From positions 36,260 to 100,259 of the forward strand of contig QCLO01000005.1 of NCBI GenBank assembly GCA_003214465.1: 64,000 nucleotides of DNA. The letters run 5' to 3'. The position numbers and the translations under genes were made by a program. Below, one piece after another: positions 28,180 to 38,305 of this stretch. The stretch is from Acidimicrobiales bacterium AG-414-N20 (GTDB taxonomy: Bacteria; Actinomycetota; Acidimicrobiia; Acidimicrobiales; MedAcidi-G1). Under the pieces are notes generated by a model. It did no database searches and had not been told where the DNA came from. It was given only the letters and a program-made list of their open reading frames with translations. Positions within the stretch are counted from its first letter, which is position 1. Each line of letters starts with the position of its first letter.

Positions 28180-31100
28180 CTAATCATGGGCCAAACCCCG
28201 CACCCTTTCAGCAACCAAATCAACAGAATCAATCAACAATTGTTCAACACTTTGCTTGGAAAGAAGGTCCTCTCTAAAAGATGGTTCAGTTTCTCGAACT
28301 GCATCTTGGATAGCTTCATAACGGTTGTAATACCCATTCAAAACATTTCTTATCTCTTGAATACCCAAATTTTCATATAAAGAAACATGCAGCAAATTGA
28401 TTCCAATGGTCTCCCCATCTTTTACTTCTGGGATCAACAAAATCGTTCTTTCATCTCGGAGACCCTTGGTTAACAAAACTTTTTTACTTGTCGCTACCCG
28501 GTGTTTAGTTCCTCTTAACTCTAAATCACGCTCTACCCTTGATTGAATTCCTACTGAAACACCATCTCTATCAACAATTGTCAAAGTCGGATTATCAGTA
28601 TCCAAACCACTGATCCGGTAACGAGTGTGTCCGGTAACTTCGTCAATTGCTAGATCTAAACTCACCAAAAGTTTCAAAGTCTCATAGCTAATACAATCAC
28701 GTGAAGTCCCTGACTCTAGAACTCTCTTTACTAAAGAAACATCTGACAAATTTTCATCACTACGAGAAATTCCAACGGTCACAGTTTTGGCTTGATGTTT
28801 TATAGCATCAACTGGTCTTGTTAACTCTTCAATAGCTAATACCAGGGCTTTAGCCAATTCGTCTATAACCAAAGATGGCGTCCCGACTCTTCCAAATTCG
28901 CTCTGATATAAATCGAGCGGTATCTCACCCAAAGAGTAACGTAAAAGAGAGGCCAAACGGACCGAAGTTGATGCTTCTAAATGACCATTTAAACGACCGT
29001 TTCGCAACTCATCAAAAAAGAAATTTGAAACTTTACGGAGGTCTTCACGCAAACGATCAAATATTTCATCATTTGAAAGATCACTCTGTTCTGTAAGGCG
29101 ATCATTCGTAAGATTCTCAATTACTGCATGTGCAACACGAAGAGGCTGAGCTTGACTATCAATAGAACAAGCAGCTTCATATCCAAAAAGATGACCGGCC
29201 ATTGTGGCTAGAACAAAGGCTAAAAAAGGGTGAGTTGAAGGAACAGGAATCACATCAAGAGCATCAGGAAATTTACTCGGTTCGGAATCTGTTATCACAA
29301 TAGGTGATGCTTTGTGCGCTCTAAATATTGCTACCTCTTTAGCAATATCATCAATTGTTGAACCTGTAATTCCATTTGCACATACAAGAATCATCGGCTC
29401 TGAGGACAAGTCAATGTGTTTTTTATCTTCAATTACATCAGACGCAATCGACTTATAACAGAGTTCAGAAAGTTTTATTCTTATCTCTTCTGCCGCTATG
29501 ACATTTCCACCACTCCCAACTATCGCCCAGTGACGATGCGGCGGCGCATATCGATTCGCTAATTGTGAAATATGTCCGCGAACACTCAATAACTCTTCCA
29601 TTTCCTCCGGTAAAGAATTAAGAGCATCAAGAACTGCTTTTCTCTCAAAGTTTTTATTCGCAGAAACGACCTCAGAAAATGCAAACGCTAAAAGATATCC
29701 TGCTACTACTTGACTATAAAAAGCTTTTGTAGATGCAACACTCATCTCTATGTCACGCCCGTCAGATGTGTACAACACGCCATCAGCACGATCAGTCAAA
29801 TCACTGTTGCGACGATTCACTATAGCAATCACTTTTGCGCCCCTAGCCCTAACCAACTCAACTGTTCTATTGGTGTCGGTCGTGGTACCTGACTGACTTA
29901 TAGGGATAACAAGTGTGTTTGACATATCAGGTACTAAATCAAACGCCGAAAGCTCAGTAGCAGGCTTAGCTTCTACATTAATTTCTGTTTCACCTAACTC
30001 ACTAGAAATCGCAGTAGCTACTGCTCTTGCAGCTACTGCGGCAGTTCCTTGTCCGATAACTACGACTTTCGTTATTTTTCCTGATTCTAGATCTCGTTTC
30101 AATTGATCCGGAAAAGTTTCAGCACCTAGTCTGACATCAAACTCGCCATCTTCTCCTTTAACTAGACGTCCTCTAAGAGTGGACCTAACTGATGAAGGAG
30201 ACTCTTCAATTTCTTTTAATAAATAATGCTTATAAGAACCTCGATCTATATCTCTTGTGCTTATTTCGGTCTCCGAAAGATCTTGCTCACCCACTTTCGC
30301 ATCATTGCTTGAAAAGGTTTTTCGGACTATGCCTTCGATAGTTCCCGCTGAATCCATATCTAATCTAATTACTTGACCTTTTTCACTGAAATCGTCTACC
30401 AGCTCCTCTCCATCAACCTTTAAATAAGTATTTGTTATTTCAACTAAGCCATATGGCTCACTTGCAACTAGATAGGTATCTTCAGCTAAGCCAACATAAA
30501 GAGCTTGGCCGCTTCCTTTAACTGAAAGAAAAATATTTTCAGGTTGAGAAACATCTACTCCAGCAATCGCGACTGAACCTTCAAAATTTCTCACTGTATT
30601 TATAAAAGAATCTTCGCTGCTGATGCCATCAGTTATATTTTTCTGCCAAAGTTCAGGGACTACTCTTGCATCTGTGGTGATTCCGTTCGGAATTTCTAAT
30701 TCGAAACTTGCAATTAGGTCCGCATAATTGTCGATATCTCCATTTTGAACCGTAGTTACTAACCCTTTATTCGTGCTACTTGCTTCCACGGGATGGGCGT
30801 TTGATTCAGAAATTAAACCGACACTGGCCCATCGAGTATGACCAAGAATATTTGCTTTAACATTTTTCCCAGACAAAACTTTGGCTAATAAGTCATCCGA
30901 AACTATGGACTCCCTTAATGAGTTTGTATTATCTCCTAAATCACCGATTTCAGAAGCTGTTTTATAAACAAACAACAAAGACCCATTTGAAGATTTTCGA
31001 ACTGAACCTGAACAAAATAGCAAGTCATTTAATCGAGCTTCAGGTATTTCAACGTCAGCTAAATCATGATCCCAAACCAAAATCTGTAAACCGGCAGAAT

Positions 31101-31590
31101 CTCGGCCTCTAACTTCCAGTCGCTCCAAGCCTGAAAGAGCTTGTTGTAAAGACAATAAAGCCGAAAAACCTTGATGGCTTGGGAGGAATTTTTTTGAAGT
31201 TAAATCAGAAACTCTTTTATAGGAACCGATTCGGTCATTTTTTATAGACCATATAAAGTCGCGCATCCTTGACGATAAAGCATTCAATAATTCAACATCG
31301 TTAGAAGATAGAGACGTTTGTGCTTCAGGATTTTGAAAAAAATCAAAAAGTCGGTCCAAACTTGTTTCGATTGTGGGTATAAGACTTTCATTATTTAACA
31401 AAGCTAAAAAACCTGGCAATCCTTTTAATTGTGAGTTAACAAAATCCAAGGATTCCACTTGCTTTTTAAGCATCTTCAAGTCCTCGAATGAAAGAGAGTT
31501 TGAAACTGACTCTAATAAACCAAGAAGTTCTACTAGCTCGGGAACTTCTCTAGTGGAAGGACGCCGTAAAACGGCAATTATGCCACACAT
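28180..31590 (-). CDS. Oversized GlmS-like glutamine amidotransferase/SIS protein
   Basis: Core of glutamine--fructose-6-phosphate aminotransferase: N-terminal nucleophile Cys2 (MCGIIAVL), LERLEVRGRDSAG, HTRWASVGLISESNAHP, VQNGDIDNY, then two SIS domains (ISQSGTTTDTNRTVELVRA; SVASTKAFYSQVVAGYL). At 1136 residues it is nearly twice a normal GlmS. About 130 residues are inserted after residue 10. About 100 precede the GlmS tail motif, seen here as RPVDAIKHQAKTVTV near residue 930. About 196 more follow it. GGAAGG precedes the ATG. Position between glmM and acpS supports a role in UDP-GlcNAc synthesis; no other glmS is in the window. Activity should be tested, as the insertions may alter it. Confidence 0.88.
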   Translation of the reverse strand: MCGIIAVLRRPSTREVPELVELLGLLESVSNSLSFEDLKMLKKQVESLDFVNSQLKGLPGFLALLNNESLIPTIETSLDRLFDFFQNPEAQTSLSSNDVELLNALSSRMRDFIWSIKNDRIGSYKRVSDLTSKKFLPSHQGFSALLSLQQALSGLERLEVRGRDSAGLQILVWDHDLADVEIPEARLNDLLFCSGSVRKSSNGSLLFVYKTASEIGDLGDNTNSLRESIVSDDLLAKVLSGKNVKANILGHTRWASVGLISESNAHPVEASSTNKGLVTTVQNGDIDNYADLIASFELEIPNGITTDARVVPELWQKNITDGISSEDSFINTVRNFEGSVAIAGVDVSQPENIFLSVKGSGQALYVGLAEDTYLVASEPYGLVEITNTYLKVDGEELVDDFSEKGQVIRLDMDSAGTIEGIVRKTFSSNDAKVGEQDLSETEISTRDIDRGSYKHYLLKEIEESPSSVRSTLRGRLVKGEDGEFDVRLGAETFPDQLKRDLESGKITKVVVIGQGTAAVAARAVATAISSELGETEINVEAKPATELSAFDLVPDMSNTLVIPISQSGTTTDTNRTVELVRARGAKVIAIVNRRNSDLTDRADGVLYTSDGRDIEMSVASTKAFYSQVVAGYLLAFAFSEVVSANKNFERKAVLDALNSLPEEMEELLSVRGHISQLANRYAPPHRHWAIVGSGGNVIAAEEIRIKLSELCYKSIASDVIEDKKHIDLSSEPMILVCANGITGSTIDDIAKEVAIFRAHKASPIVITDSEPSKFPDALDVIPVPSTHPFLAFVLATMAGHLFGYEAACSIDSQAQPLRVAHAVIENLTNDRLTEQSDLSNDEIFDRLREDLRKVSNFFFDELRNGRLNGHLEASTSVRLASLLRYSLGEIPLDLYQSEFGRVGTPSLVIDELAKALVLAIEELTRPVDAIKHQAKTVTVGISRSDENLSDVSLVKRVLESGTSRDCISYETLKLLVSLDLAIDEVTGHTRYRISGLDTDNPTLTIVDRDGVSVGIQSRVERDLELRGTKHRVATSKKVLLTKGLRDERTILLIPEVKDGETIGINLLHVSLYENLGIQEIRNVLNGYYNRYEAIQDAVRETEPSFREDLLSKQSVEQLLIDSVDLVAERVRGLAHD

Positions 31591-31683
31591 TTAACAACCT
31601 TCCTTTCTCTAGAACTTTGAAAATTTAGAATTAAAAATAGTCTGGTTTAATTCTACGATCTCTTTTTCAAGTGTTGTTCGCGG

Positions 31684-33003
31684 CTAGCGAAAGCGTTGAT
31701 CTTTTCGAGTCACAATATTTGAAAGATGTTCAGCAACACTACTAGCCAAAGCGGGGTCAAAAGTTTCAACCATCACCCTAACTAAAGGTTCTGTACCTGA
31801 GGGTCTAACTAAAATTCTCCCTCCATCCCCAAGTTCCATAGATGCGACATTTACTTCATCTGTAATTTCTTCAACAATTTTTTCAGCGTTACTTTCTACA
31901 GGAATATTTATTAGGATCTGAGGGACTTTAGAGAAAATCGTTCTTGAATCAGTTAATATTTTACCTTTTCTATTTAGAGCCAATAAAGTCTGGACGCTAG
32001 TTAAAACACCATCACCTGTTGTTGATAAGTCTCTAAAAATTATGTGTCCTGATTGTTCCCCTCCTAAAATCCAATCGTTTTTTTCTAAAGCTTCTAGAAT
32101 GTTCCGGTCCCCCACAGGAACTTCGTGAAGTCCGATCCCTGCCTCAGAAAGAGCATTTCTCATGCCTAAATTCGCCATTGGTGTTATAACAACCGAAGAA
32201 TTTTTCAATAACTCATGTTCAAATCTATCTATGGCACATACCACCAATAAATGATCTCCATCAAGTATTGAACCACCGGAAGTCACTGCTATCACTCGAT
32301 CGCCATCTCCATCAAATGCGAATCCGATATCCGCATCACTTGACGCAACCGCTTCAATCAAATTTTCTGGATTGTTACTACCACAATCATCATTAATATT
32401 CCTACCGTTCGGCTTTGAACCAACTTCCACAACTACGGCACCTAGTTTCTTAAAAACAATCGCCGCCTTATGAACAGTTGCACCATTAGCGCAATCTAAA
32501 ACTACTTTTAGACCAGTAAAACAATCCTTTTCAACAGAAGAAATTATTGAATTTACCCAACGGGAATCGTCTTTGTCCTCTAAGTCTGGAGTCGTAAGAA
32601 CATGCCTCTCACGTTGTTCTTTCTCCCAGTCAATTTGAATTAAATCTTGAGTTAAATCAGAAATTTTCAAACCGCCCAATCTGAAAAGTTTTACACCATT
32701 ATCAAACCAAGCATTATGAGAGGCAGAAATAACAGCCCCTCCTGCATTTTCTACTTTGGCTACATATGCAACTTCTGGAGTTGGGGCAACCCCAAGAGAA
32801 ATAACTTCAACACCACCACGATTCAAGCCATCTTTTAGGGCTGTCGCTAAAGCAAAGCTAGATTCTCTGGTATCACGCCCCAGAAAAACTCTTTTTGTAT
32901 TCAAATGTTTAGCTGCAGCTATACCTAAAGATAAAATTTTTGCTTCATCGATTTCACGGCCTACATGACCACGAACTCCATCTGTACCAAAAAATAGACC
33001 CAT
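31684..33003 (-). CDS. glmM: Phosphoglucosamine mutase
   Basis: Interconverts glucosamine-6-P and glucosamine-1-P. The phosphoserine loop is VISASHNAWFDNGVKL (~res 92), the metal loop FAFDGDGDRVIAV, the sugar loop GGEQSGHI and the phosphate-binding loop RPSGTEPLVRVMVE. 439 residues. Upstream of the GlmS-like gene, giving consecutive steps toward UDP-GlcNAc. It lies 39 bp after rpsI and is probably read with rplM-rpsI. Confidence 0.96.
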   Translation of the reverse strand: MGLFFGTDGVRGHVGREIDEAKILSLGIAAAKHLNTKRVFLGRDTRESSFALATALKDGLNRGGVEVISLGVAPTPEVAYVAKVENAGGAVISASHNAWFDNGVKLFRLGGLKISDLTQDLIQIDWEKEQRERHVLTTPDLEDKDDSRWVNSIISSVEKDCFTGLKVVLDCANGATVHKAAIVFKKLGAVVVEVGSKPNGRNINDDCGSNNPENLIEAVASSDADIGFAFDGDGDRVIAVTSGGSILDGDHLLVVCAIDRFEHELLKNSSVVITPMANLGMRNALSEAGIGLHEVPVGDRNILEALEKNDWILGGEQSGHIIFRDLSTTGDGVLTSVQTLLALNRKGKILTDSRTIFSKVPQILINIPVESNAEKIVEEITDEVNVASMELGDGGRILVRPSGTEPLVRVMVETFDPALASSVAEHLSNIVTRKDQRFR

Positions 33004-33042
33004 TACTTAATCGTAAAGGATAAACAAGACCCTTTGTTGTCG

Positions 33043-33435
33043 TTATCGTTTTGAATACTGTGGAGCTTTTCGGGCTTTCTTCAAACCATACTTCTTAGAT
33101 TCTTTCTTTCTTGAATCTCTCGTTAAAAGACCCGCCTGTTTAAGTGATTTACGTCTCTCTGGCTCTAATGCCTCAAGTGCACGGGCAATTCCCAAACGCA
33201 AAGCTCCGGCTTGGCCACTTATTCCCCCACCATTAAGAGTTGCATCGATATCATAGATTCCTTCACTTCCAGTAACTCGCAAAGGCTCCATAAATATTAA
33301 ACGATGGCTTTCAGATGGGAAATACTCATCTGCCGTTCTGCCATTAATCAAAATACGACCATTACCCTCGTGAAGTCGCACCCTGGCAACAGACTCTTTA
33401 CGTCTACCAGTCGATTGAATCAAAAGTTCTGTCAT
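33043..33435 (-). CDS. rpsI: 30S ribosomal protein S9
   Basis: [12 protein letters not shown] near the start, then [19 protein letters not shown], and the basic C-terminal [12 protein letters not shown] that contacts P-site tRNA. 130 residues, typical. Partner of rplM, 12 bp apart in the standard rplM-rpsI pair. Confidence 0.97.
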   Translation of the reverse strand: MTELLIQSTGRRKESVARVRLHEGNGRILINGRTADEYFPSESHRLIFMEPLRVTGSEGIYDIDATLNGGGISGQAGALRLGIARALEALEPERRKSLKQAGLLTRDSRKKESKKYGLKKARKAPQYSKR

Positions 33436-33447
33436 ATTATTCTCTTC

Positions 33448-34203
33448 CTAAATTTCCTTGAGTGAAAAACCGTTATCGCTAAGAGCAGCATTGATTTGCT
33501 CAACAGCCTTAGGTCCTATTTTTGGTATACCTAAAACGTCCTCACTGGTTTTACTAACAAGTTCTTCTATTGTTGCAATCCCACCTGCTTCAAGATTGCT
33601 AATTACTGCTTTCGTTAAACCCAAATCCTGTAAAGAAATACTTTCTGAAGTTTCCTTTTCCTTGGTCTTTGAATTACCTGTCTCTAACGATTCTTCCTGA
33701 AGGTCAGAAGCTTTTTCTTCAGATTCCTGTATTTCGATTGGTTTTATTTCTCTAGGTCCCCGAAGCCTCGTGTGTTCAAGCTCCAATCGTTGTGGCTTTT
33801 GAGCATCATGAGGATGATCTCCTCCTCTATAAACTTTGAGCTTTGTTAACATCTGACGACCCAAACTATTCTTGGGAAGCATTCCTCCAATAGTTACCCT
33901 TAATGCTTCTTCAGGTCTATCGGCCAGTAATTCACCATATATTTTAGTTTTCAAACCACCTGGGTAGCCAGAATGACTATAAACAGCTTTGTCGGTTTTC
34001 TTCGAACCTGAAAGAACCACTTTGTCAGCGTTAACAATCACCACATGATCTCCGGTGTCTTGATGGGGGGTAAAAGTAGGTTTATGTTTTCCTCTTAAGA
34101 TTTTCGCGACTTCAGATGCGAGACGTCCCAAAATAAGCCCTTCGGCATCCACGACATGCCACGCTCTCTGAATGTCACCTTTTTTAGGCGTATAAGTAGA
34201 CAC
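33448..34203 (-). CDS. rplM: 50S ribosomal protein L13 with C-terminal alpha-CTD-like domain
   Basis: Residues 1-145 are ordinary L13 ([38 protein letters not shown]). L13 normally ends there. This one continues with a charged linker (146-190, many E/S/K) and a ~60-residue helix-hairpin-helix-like domain (190-251). Aligned without gaps to the C-terminal domain of the RpoA in this window, 17 of 58 positions are identical by eye, including the K.S/A.ED and IG.K/FG.K hairpin positions. The DNA-contact Arg of alpha-CTD (E. coli R265) is Ala here and the following Asn (N268) is Ser. No stop or frameshift separates the parts. First gene of rplM-rpsI-glmM. Confidence 0.93.
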   Translation of the reverse strand: MSTYTPKKGDIQRAWHVVDAEGLILGRLASEVAKILRGKHKPTFTPHQDTGDHVVIVNADKVVLSGSKKTDKAVYSHSGYPGGLKTKIYGELLADRPEEALRVTIGGMLPKNSLGRQMLTKLKVYRGGDHPHDAQKPQRLELEHTRLRGPREIKPIEIQESEEKASDLQEESLETGNSKTKEKETSESISLQDLGLTKAVISNLEAGGIATIEELVSKTSEDVLGIPKIGPKAVEQINAALSDNGFSLKEI

Positions 34204-34281
34204 TAAGTACCTCTGTAATGAATATTTAAATAGATCAATAACACTTTTGGGATATCTAAAACCTCATAACCCAGCCATATA

Positions 34282-34310
34282 ACGATACGGTGCGTCTCTC
34301 TAGCCAGCAA
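34282..34310 (-). promoter_or_regulatory. Predicted rplM promoter
   Basis: Minus strand: -35 TTGCTG (34310-34305), 17-bp spacer, -10 TATCGT (34287-34282) followed by TA. It lies 79 bp before the rplM start in the 138-bp gap after truA. Same -10 core as groES and rplC. Confidence 0.55.
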
Positions 34311-34341
34311 CCCAAGATTGCAGTGAGAGTAGAAATATCGT

Positions 34342-35088
34342 TCAATACTCGACTGAAATAAGAATTAATCCGTGTGGAGGAGCTATTTCACCAGCTACTT
34401 GCCTATCACCTAAAGAAATTAATTCAGGCAAATAATCATGAGAAATTTTCCCCAATCCAACTGACACAAGTGTTCCGACAATTGACCTAACCATTTGATG
34501 ACAAAAAGACGATGCAGAAATTTCAAAAAATAAATCATTTTCATTTGGAGAACTCCATGTTGCAGAGTTCACATAGCGCACCAAAGAAGCGGTATCTCCT
34601 GATTTGAGTTTGGGTTTTTTACAAAAAGAACTGAAATCATGCTCACCTATTAAATGTTTAGAAGCTAACTGCATCGAATCCACATCCAATTTGATAGGAA
34701 TGTGCCAAGCTCGATCAACTAGAAAAGGATCTAAATCAGGACTGTTGAGAATTCGATAAGAATACGTTCTAGAAACAGCACTAAACCTTGCATCAAACTC
34801 TTGATCTACAAATTTCAAATCGGTGAATAAAACCGATGGTCCGCATTGACTATTAACAGAAGAAGCTAATCTTTCCAAGGATGTTCCATCAGGCACATCA
34901 AAACTGACCACTTGTCCAATAGCGTGAACACCTTTATCAGTTCTCCCAGCACATGTGACACTTATGGGTTTGCCGAGCACAAGTGAAATCGCCTTGTTTA
35001 AATCTCCAGCAATACTTCTCACTCCAAGATTTTCTGCAAAACCGTGAAAATCTGCTCCATGATAAGCGACTCTCGCCCTTACTCTCAT
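34342..35088 (-). CDS. truA: tRNA pseudouridine(38-40) synthase TruA
   Basis: The catalytic Asp is in AGRTDKGVHAIGQVVSF (~res 53); RVAYHGADFHGFA and FCHQMVRSIVGTLV are family marks. It makes pseudouridine at 38-40 of tRNA anticodon arms. 248 residues. Downstream of rplQ by 41 bp, the usual alpha-operon end in actinobacteria. Confidence 0.95.
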   Translation of the reverse strand: MRVRARVAYHGADFHGFAENLGVRSIAGDLNKAISLVLGKPISVTCAGRTDKGVHAIGQVVSFDVPDGTSLERLASSVNSQCGPSVLFTDLKFVDQEFDARFSAVSRTYSYRILNSPDLDPFLVDRAWHIPIKLDVDSMQLASKHLIGEHDFSSFCKKPKLKSGDTASLVRYVNSATWSSPNENDLFFEISASSFCHQMVRSIVGTLVSVGLGKISHDYLPELISLGDRQVAGEIAPPHGLILISVEY

Positions 35089-35129
35089 ATCACTAATATT
35101 TCGCGTACTTTAAAATTAAATCCTGAAAA

Positions 35130-35483
35130 TTAAACAAGTTCTATGCGGGCCATTGGAGCATTATCACCATGACGAGGACCAATTTTTATAACTCGCGTAT
35201 AACCACCAGATCTGTCTTGATACCTAGGCCCGATATCATCAAAAAGCTTTGATGCCATTTCACGGTCACGCAGAAAAGAAACTACTTGTCTATGGTTATG
35301 AAGACCACCTTTTTTAGCTTTGGTAATCATTTTTTCAGCTATTGGCCTCAACGCCTTAGCTTTGGCTTCAGTCGTCGTAATAGCCTCGGCCGCTATAAGA
35401 GAGGCGACCAAATTTGCCATCATAGATTTTTGATGTGAAGAGCTACCTCCAAAACGTCGGCCCTTCTTCGGCGTAGCAGGCAT
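35130..35483 (-). CDS. rplQ: 50S ribosomal protein L17
   Basis: [25 protein letters not shown] start and [15 protein letters not shown] identify L17 of the large subunit exit-tunnel area. 117 residues. Two bp after rpoA. The C-terminus ends MARIELV as in actinobacterial L17. Confidence 0.96.
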   Translation of the reverse strand: MPATPKKGRRFGGSSSHQKSMMANLVASLIAAEAITTTEAKAKALRPIAEKMITKAKKGGLHNHRQVVSFLRDREMASKLFDDIGPRYQDRSGGYTRVIKIGPRHGDNAPMARIELV

Positions 35484-35485
35484 TA

Positions 35486-36433
35486 CTAACCCCTAACTCG
35501 CAATGACAAACCTCTGGCATTTAGCTTCTCATAAATTTCATCCAAAGATTTTTGACCAAAATTTGTGATCGTCATTAGATCTTCCGCAGACTTTTCTAAT
35601 AACTGTCCAACAGTATCAATTTGAGCTCTCTTTAAACAGTTACGAGGTCTTTCAGATAACTCAAGTTCTTCAATCTGTAAATCAATATCAGGTGAATTGG
35701 TTTCAGGTGATTCAGCTTCTGTGAGTTCCAAACCTTGTACTTCTTCTTCTGCAAGACTTTCAACCAGCCCTACTAAGGAACCTAAAGTCTTACCTGATGA
35801 AGCTAAAGCCTCTCGTGGTGTAAGCGAACCATCAGTCTCAATTTTTAAAATTAATTCGTCGTAGTCCGTTGACTGATCAACCCGAGTATTACCTACTTCA
35901 AAAGAAACTCGACGGACAGGTGAAAATAAAGCATCAACTGGAATAACTCCAATGACTCCATCGCCAATAGTCCGATCCGAAGATAAATAGCCAACACCTT
36001 TTTCTACCGTTACCTCAAAACTCAAATTAGCTTTTGAATTAACAGTAGCTATGTGCAAATCAGGGTTAATTACATCTACTTCTGAATTCGTAGCAAATGA
36101 TTCACCCGTAACTTGTTGTGGCCCTACAACGTCTACTCTTATTTCTATTGGCTCATCACTTTCAGAGTGGAAAACTAAATCTTTGAGATTTAAAACAATG
36201 TCTGTTACGTCCTCAACAACACCATCAATAGTTCCAAACTCATGCAATGCATCGTCAAAACGAATCTGAGTCACTGCTGAACCCGGAATTGAAGACAAAA
36301 GGGTTCTTCTTAAAGAATTACCCAGTGTCTGTCCGAAACCTGGCTCTAATGGCCCTATAGAAAACTGAAGACAATTGTCGCCAAGTTCTGACGAATCTAA
36401 TTCTTCGACCTTTGGTCGCTGCATCACCAGCAT
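35486..36433 (-). CDS. rpoA: DNA-directed RNA polymerase subunit alpha
   Basis: The N-terminal dimerisation domain has [20 protein letters not shown]. The C-terminal domain (~res 252-315) is [18 protein letters not shown] and FGQKSLDEI, with the Arg equivalent to E. coli R265 kept in [13 protein letters not shown] 36433 is chosen, GGGAG lying seven bases before it and the family starting MLVMQRP; a frame from 36475 would add 14 residues. 315 residues. Compare the similar domain at the end of L13. Confidence 0.97.
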   Translation of the reverse strand: MLVMQRPKVEELDSSELGDNCLQFSIGPLEPGFGQTLGNSLRRTLLSSIPGSAVTQIRFDDALHEFGTIDGVVEDVTDIVLNLKDLVFHSESDEPIEIRVDVVGPQQVTGESFATNSEVDVINPDLHIATVNSKANLSFEVTVEKGVGYLSSDRTIGDGVIGVIPVDALFSPVRRVSFEVGNTRVDQSTDYDELILKIETDGSLTPREALASSGKTLGSLVGLVESLAEEEVQGLELTEAESPETNSPDIDLQIEELELSERPRNCLKRAQIDTVGQLLEKSAEDLMTITNFGQKSLDEIYEKLNARGLSLRVRG

Positions 36434-36480
36434 TTTTCTCTCCCTATCTTTACTTTCTTTTGGATTTAAATCCAAAAACT

Positions 36481-37101
36481 CTACTTGCTATAAAGCTCAA
36501 CAATGAGCTGTTCACGCACCGGAATATCTATCTGGTCACGTGATGGTAAATCTATTACAGTAAATTCATGACTATTATCTGCGACTTGAAGCCAAGCAGG
36601 TGCTTGCCTGTCAAGAACATCAACATTCCATTGAATTAAGACCATTTTGGTAGCTTTAGTTCGCAGACTAACTACGTCTCCCTTTCGAAGACGGTAACTG
36701 GGTATATCAACCCGATTACCATTTACATCGAAATGACCATGATTGACTAATTGTCTTGCTTGTGGTCTGGTTGCAGCTATTCCTGCCCTATAAACCGCAT
36801 TGTCTAAACGTAATTCTAGAAATTTGAGCATATTCTCACCAGTGACACCTTCACGTCGACTGGCTTCTGCATAAATCTTGCGAAACTGTTTTTCTGACAA
36901 ACCATAAGAAAGTCTTGCCTTTTGCTTTTCTTGTAATTGAAGTAAATACTCCGAGGGATTACCACGGCGTCTGGATCTACCATGTTCACCCGGTGGATAC
37001 GGTCTTTTATCAAGGGCGATTACTTCACCTTTTGTTCCGAAAATATTTGTTCCCAAGCGTCGAGAAATTCGAGCCTTTGGTCCTGTGTACCTAGACATCA
37101 A
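36481..37101 (-). CDS. rpsD: 30S ribosomal protein S4
   Basis: [16 protein letters not shown], then the S4 domain [30 protein letters not shown]. No Cys zinc cluster at the N-terminus (C-minus form). 206 residues. Assembly-initiating protein of the 30S subunit. Overlaps the rpsK stop by 4 bp; rpoA follows. Confidence 0.96.
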   Translation of the reverse strand: MMSRYTGPKARISRRLGTNIFGTKGEVIALDKRPYPPGEHGRSRRRGNPSEYLLQLQEKQKARLSYGLSEKQFRKIYAEASRREGVTGENMLKFLELRLDNAVYRAGIAATRPQARQLVNHGHFDVNGNRVDIPSYRLRKGDVVSLRTKATKMVLIQWNVDVLDRQAPAWLQVADNSHEFTVIDLPSRDQIDIPVREQLIVELYSK

Positions 37102-37481
37102 ACTCTCCTTCGCTTAGGAGGTCGACAACCATTATGAGGAACAGGTGTTACATCCTTAATGCCCGTTACCTCTATTCCAGTATTCTGAATGGTTCTTATA
37201 GCTGTCTCTCTTCCAGAACCAGGACCTTTTACGACAACGTCTACTTTTCTAACACCATGCTCAATTGCCTTAAGAGCGGCTTGTTCTGCCGCCATCTGCG
37301 CGGCAAAGGGTGTTGATTTACGTGAACCTTTAAATCCGACATTTCCGGATGATGCCCAAGCAAGAGTATTCCCAGCCCTATCAGTAAAAGTAACAATTGT
37401 GTTGTTAAATGAGCTCTTTATATGTGCAACTCCATGTGGCACATTCTTACGTTCTCTTCGACGAGAGCTTGAAGTAGCCAT
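37098..37481 (-). CDS. rpsK: 30S ribosomal protein S11
   Basis: [22 protein letters not shown] and the C-terminal [17 protein letters not shown] identify S11 of the 30S platform. 127 residues. Its ATG overlaps the last base of the rpsM stop. Confidence 0.97.
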   Translation of the reverse strand: MATSSSRRRERKNVPHGVAHIKSSFNNTIVTFTDRAGNTLAWASSGNVGFKGSRKSTPFAAQMAAEQAALKAIEHGVRKVDVVVKGPGSGRETAIRTIQNTGIEVTGIKDVTPVPHNGCRPPKRRRV

Positions 37482-37858
37482 TACTTCATCACCTTTTTCT
37501 TATTTGCAATTATTTTTCTAGGGCCCTTACGAGTTCGTGCATTTGTATGAGTACGTTGACCTCTAACTGGTAAGCCTTTACGGTGCCGAATACCTTCATA
37601 ACAGCCGATGTCCATTTTTCTCTTGATGTTCTGGGATACTTCACGACGAAGATCACCTTCCACCGTAAGTTGTTCATCGATGAAAGAGCGGATTCTTACA
37701 ACTTCATCATCACTAAGATCTTTTACTCGAGTTGAGAAATCAACCCCTGCAGCTTCACAAATATTTTCTGCAACACTCCGACCTATACCATGCAAATAAG
37801 TAAGCGAAACTACAACACGCTTCTCTCTTGGGATATCAACACCTGAAATACGAGCCAT
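37481..37858 (-). CDS. rpsM: 30S ribosomal protein S13
   Basis: [27 protein letters not shown] at the start; the C-terminal [19 protein letters not shown] reaches the P-site tRNA. 125 residues. Ten bp after rpmJ. Confidence 0.97.
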   Translation of the reverse strand: MARISGVDIPREKRVVVSLTYLHGIGRSVAENICEAAGVDFSTRVKDLSDDEVVRIRSFIDEQLTVEGDLRREVSQNIKRKMDIGCYEGIRHRKGLPVRGQRTHTNARTRKGPRKIIANKKKVMK

Positions 37859-37868
37859 GGACTTTCTC

Positions 37869-37982
37869 CTAACCCTGTCTCTGCTTATGACGTGGATTGG
37901 TGCAAATCACCCGAACACGACCATGACGTCTAATAACCCGACACTTCTCGCACATTTTCTTAACACTTGTTCTTACTTTCAT
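37869..37982 (-). CDS. rpmJ: 50S ribosomal protein L36 (zinc-binding form)
   Basis: A 37-codon frame beginning [14 protein letters not shown] and ending RHKQRQG. Cys-11, Cys-14, Cys-27 and His-32 form the zinc ribbon (C-plus form). Located between infA and rpsM exactly as in other bacteria, starting 11 bp after the infA stop. Confidence 0.95.
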   Translation of the reverse strand: MKVRTSVKKMCEKCRVIRRHGRVRVICTNPRHKQRQG

Positions 37983-37993
37983 AATATTTCTAC

Positions 37994-38221
37994 TTACTTA
38001 TACCTATAGGTAATTCGTCCTCTAGTTAAATCGTAAGGAGTTAATTCAACCTGAACTCGATCACCAGGAAGGATACGAATATAATGCATCCTCATTTTTC
38101 CTGAAATATGAGCTAAAACATTATGCCCATTCTCTTCCAGTTCAACTCGGAACATCGCATTCGGCAACGGTTCAAGAACCGTTCCCTCCATTACAATCGC
38201 ATCTTCTTTAGATTTTGCCAG
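37994..38221 (-). CDS. infA: Translation initiation factor IF-1, apparent CTG start
   Basis: The OB-fold is unmistakable ([20 protein letters not shown], then [19 protein letters not shown], ending TYRYK). The first ATG (38191) would cut off the N-terminal strand. The frame continues upstream with [10 protein letters not shown], matching the usual AKxDAIV start. It ends at a CTG (38221) preceded by GGGAG seven bases away. No ATG, GTG or TTG lies between this codon and the upstream in-frame TGA. CTG therefore appears to be the start, giving 75 residues. First gene of infA-rpmJ-rpsM-rpsK-rpsD-rpoA-rplQ-truA. map, often upstream, is absent. Confidence 0.9.
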   Translation of the reverse strand: MAKSKEDAIVMEGTVLEPLPNAMFRVELEENGHNVLAHISGKMRMHYIRILPGDRVQVELTPYDLTRGRITYRYK

Positions 38222-38235
38222 AACTAAACTCCCAA

Positions 38236-38253
38236 ATCACTATCACTATCACT
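38236..38253. repeat. Three tandem hexamers in the infA leader
   Basis: ATCACT (plus strand) repeats three times directly upstream of the infA Shine-Dalgarno; read on the minus strand as AGTGAT. It supplies the in-frame TGA that closes the infA frame upstream. No function evident. Confidence 0.45.
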
Positions 38254-38305
38254 CAAAATTTAAAAACTGTACAGACTAGACAACACAGTAAAGAGCCGAC
38301 TAATA

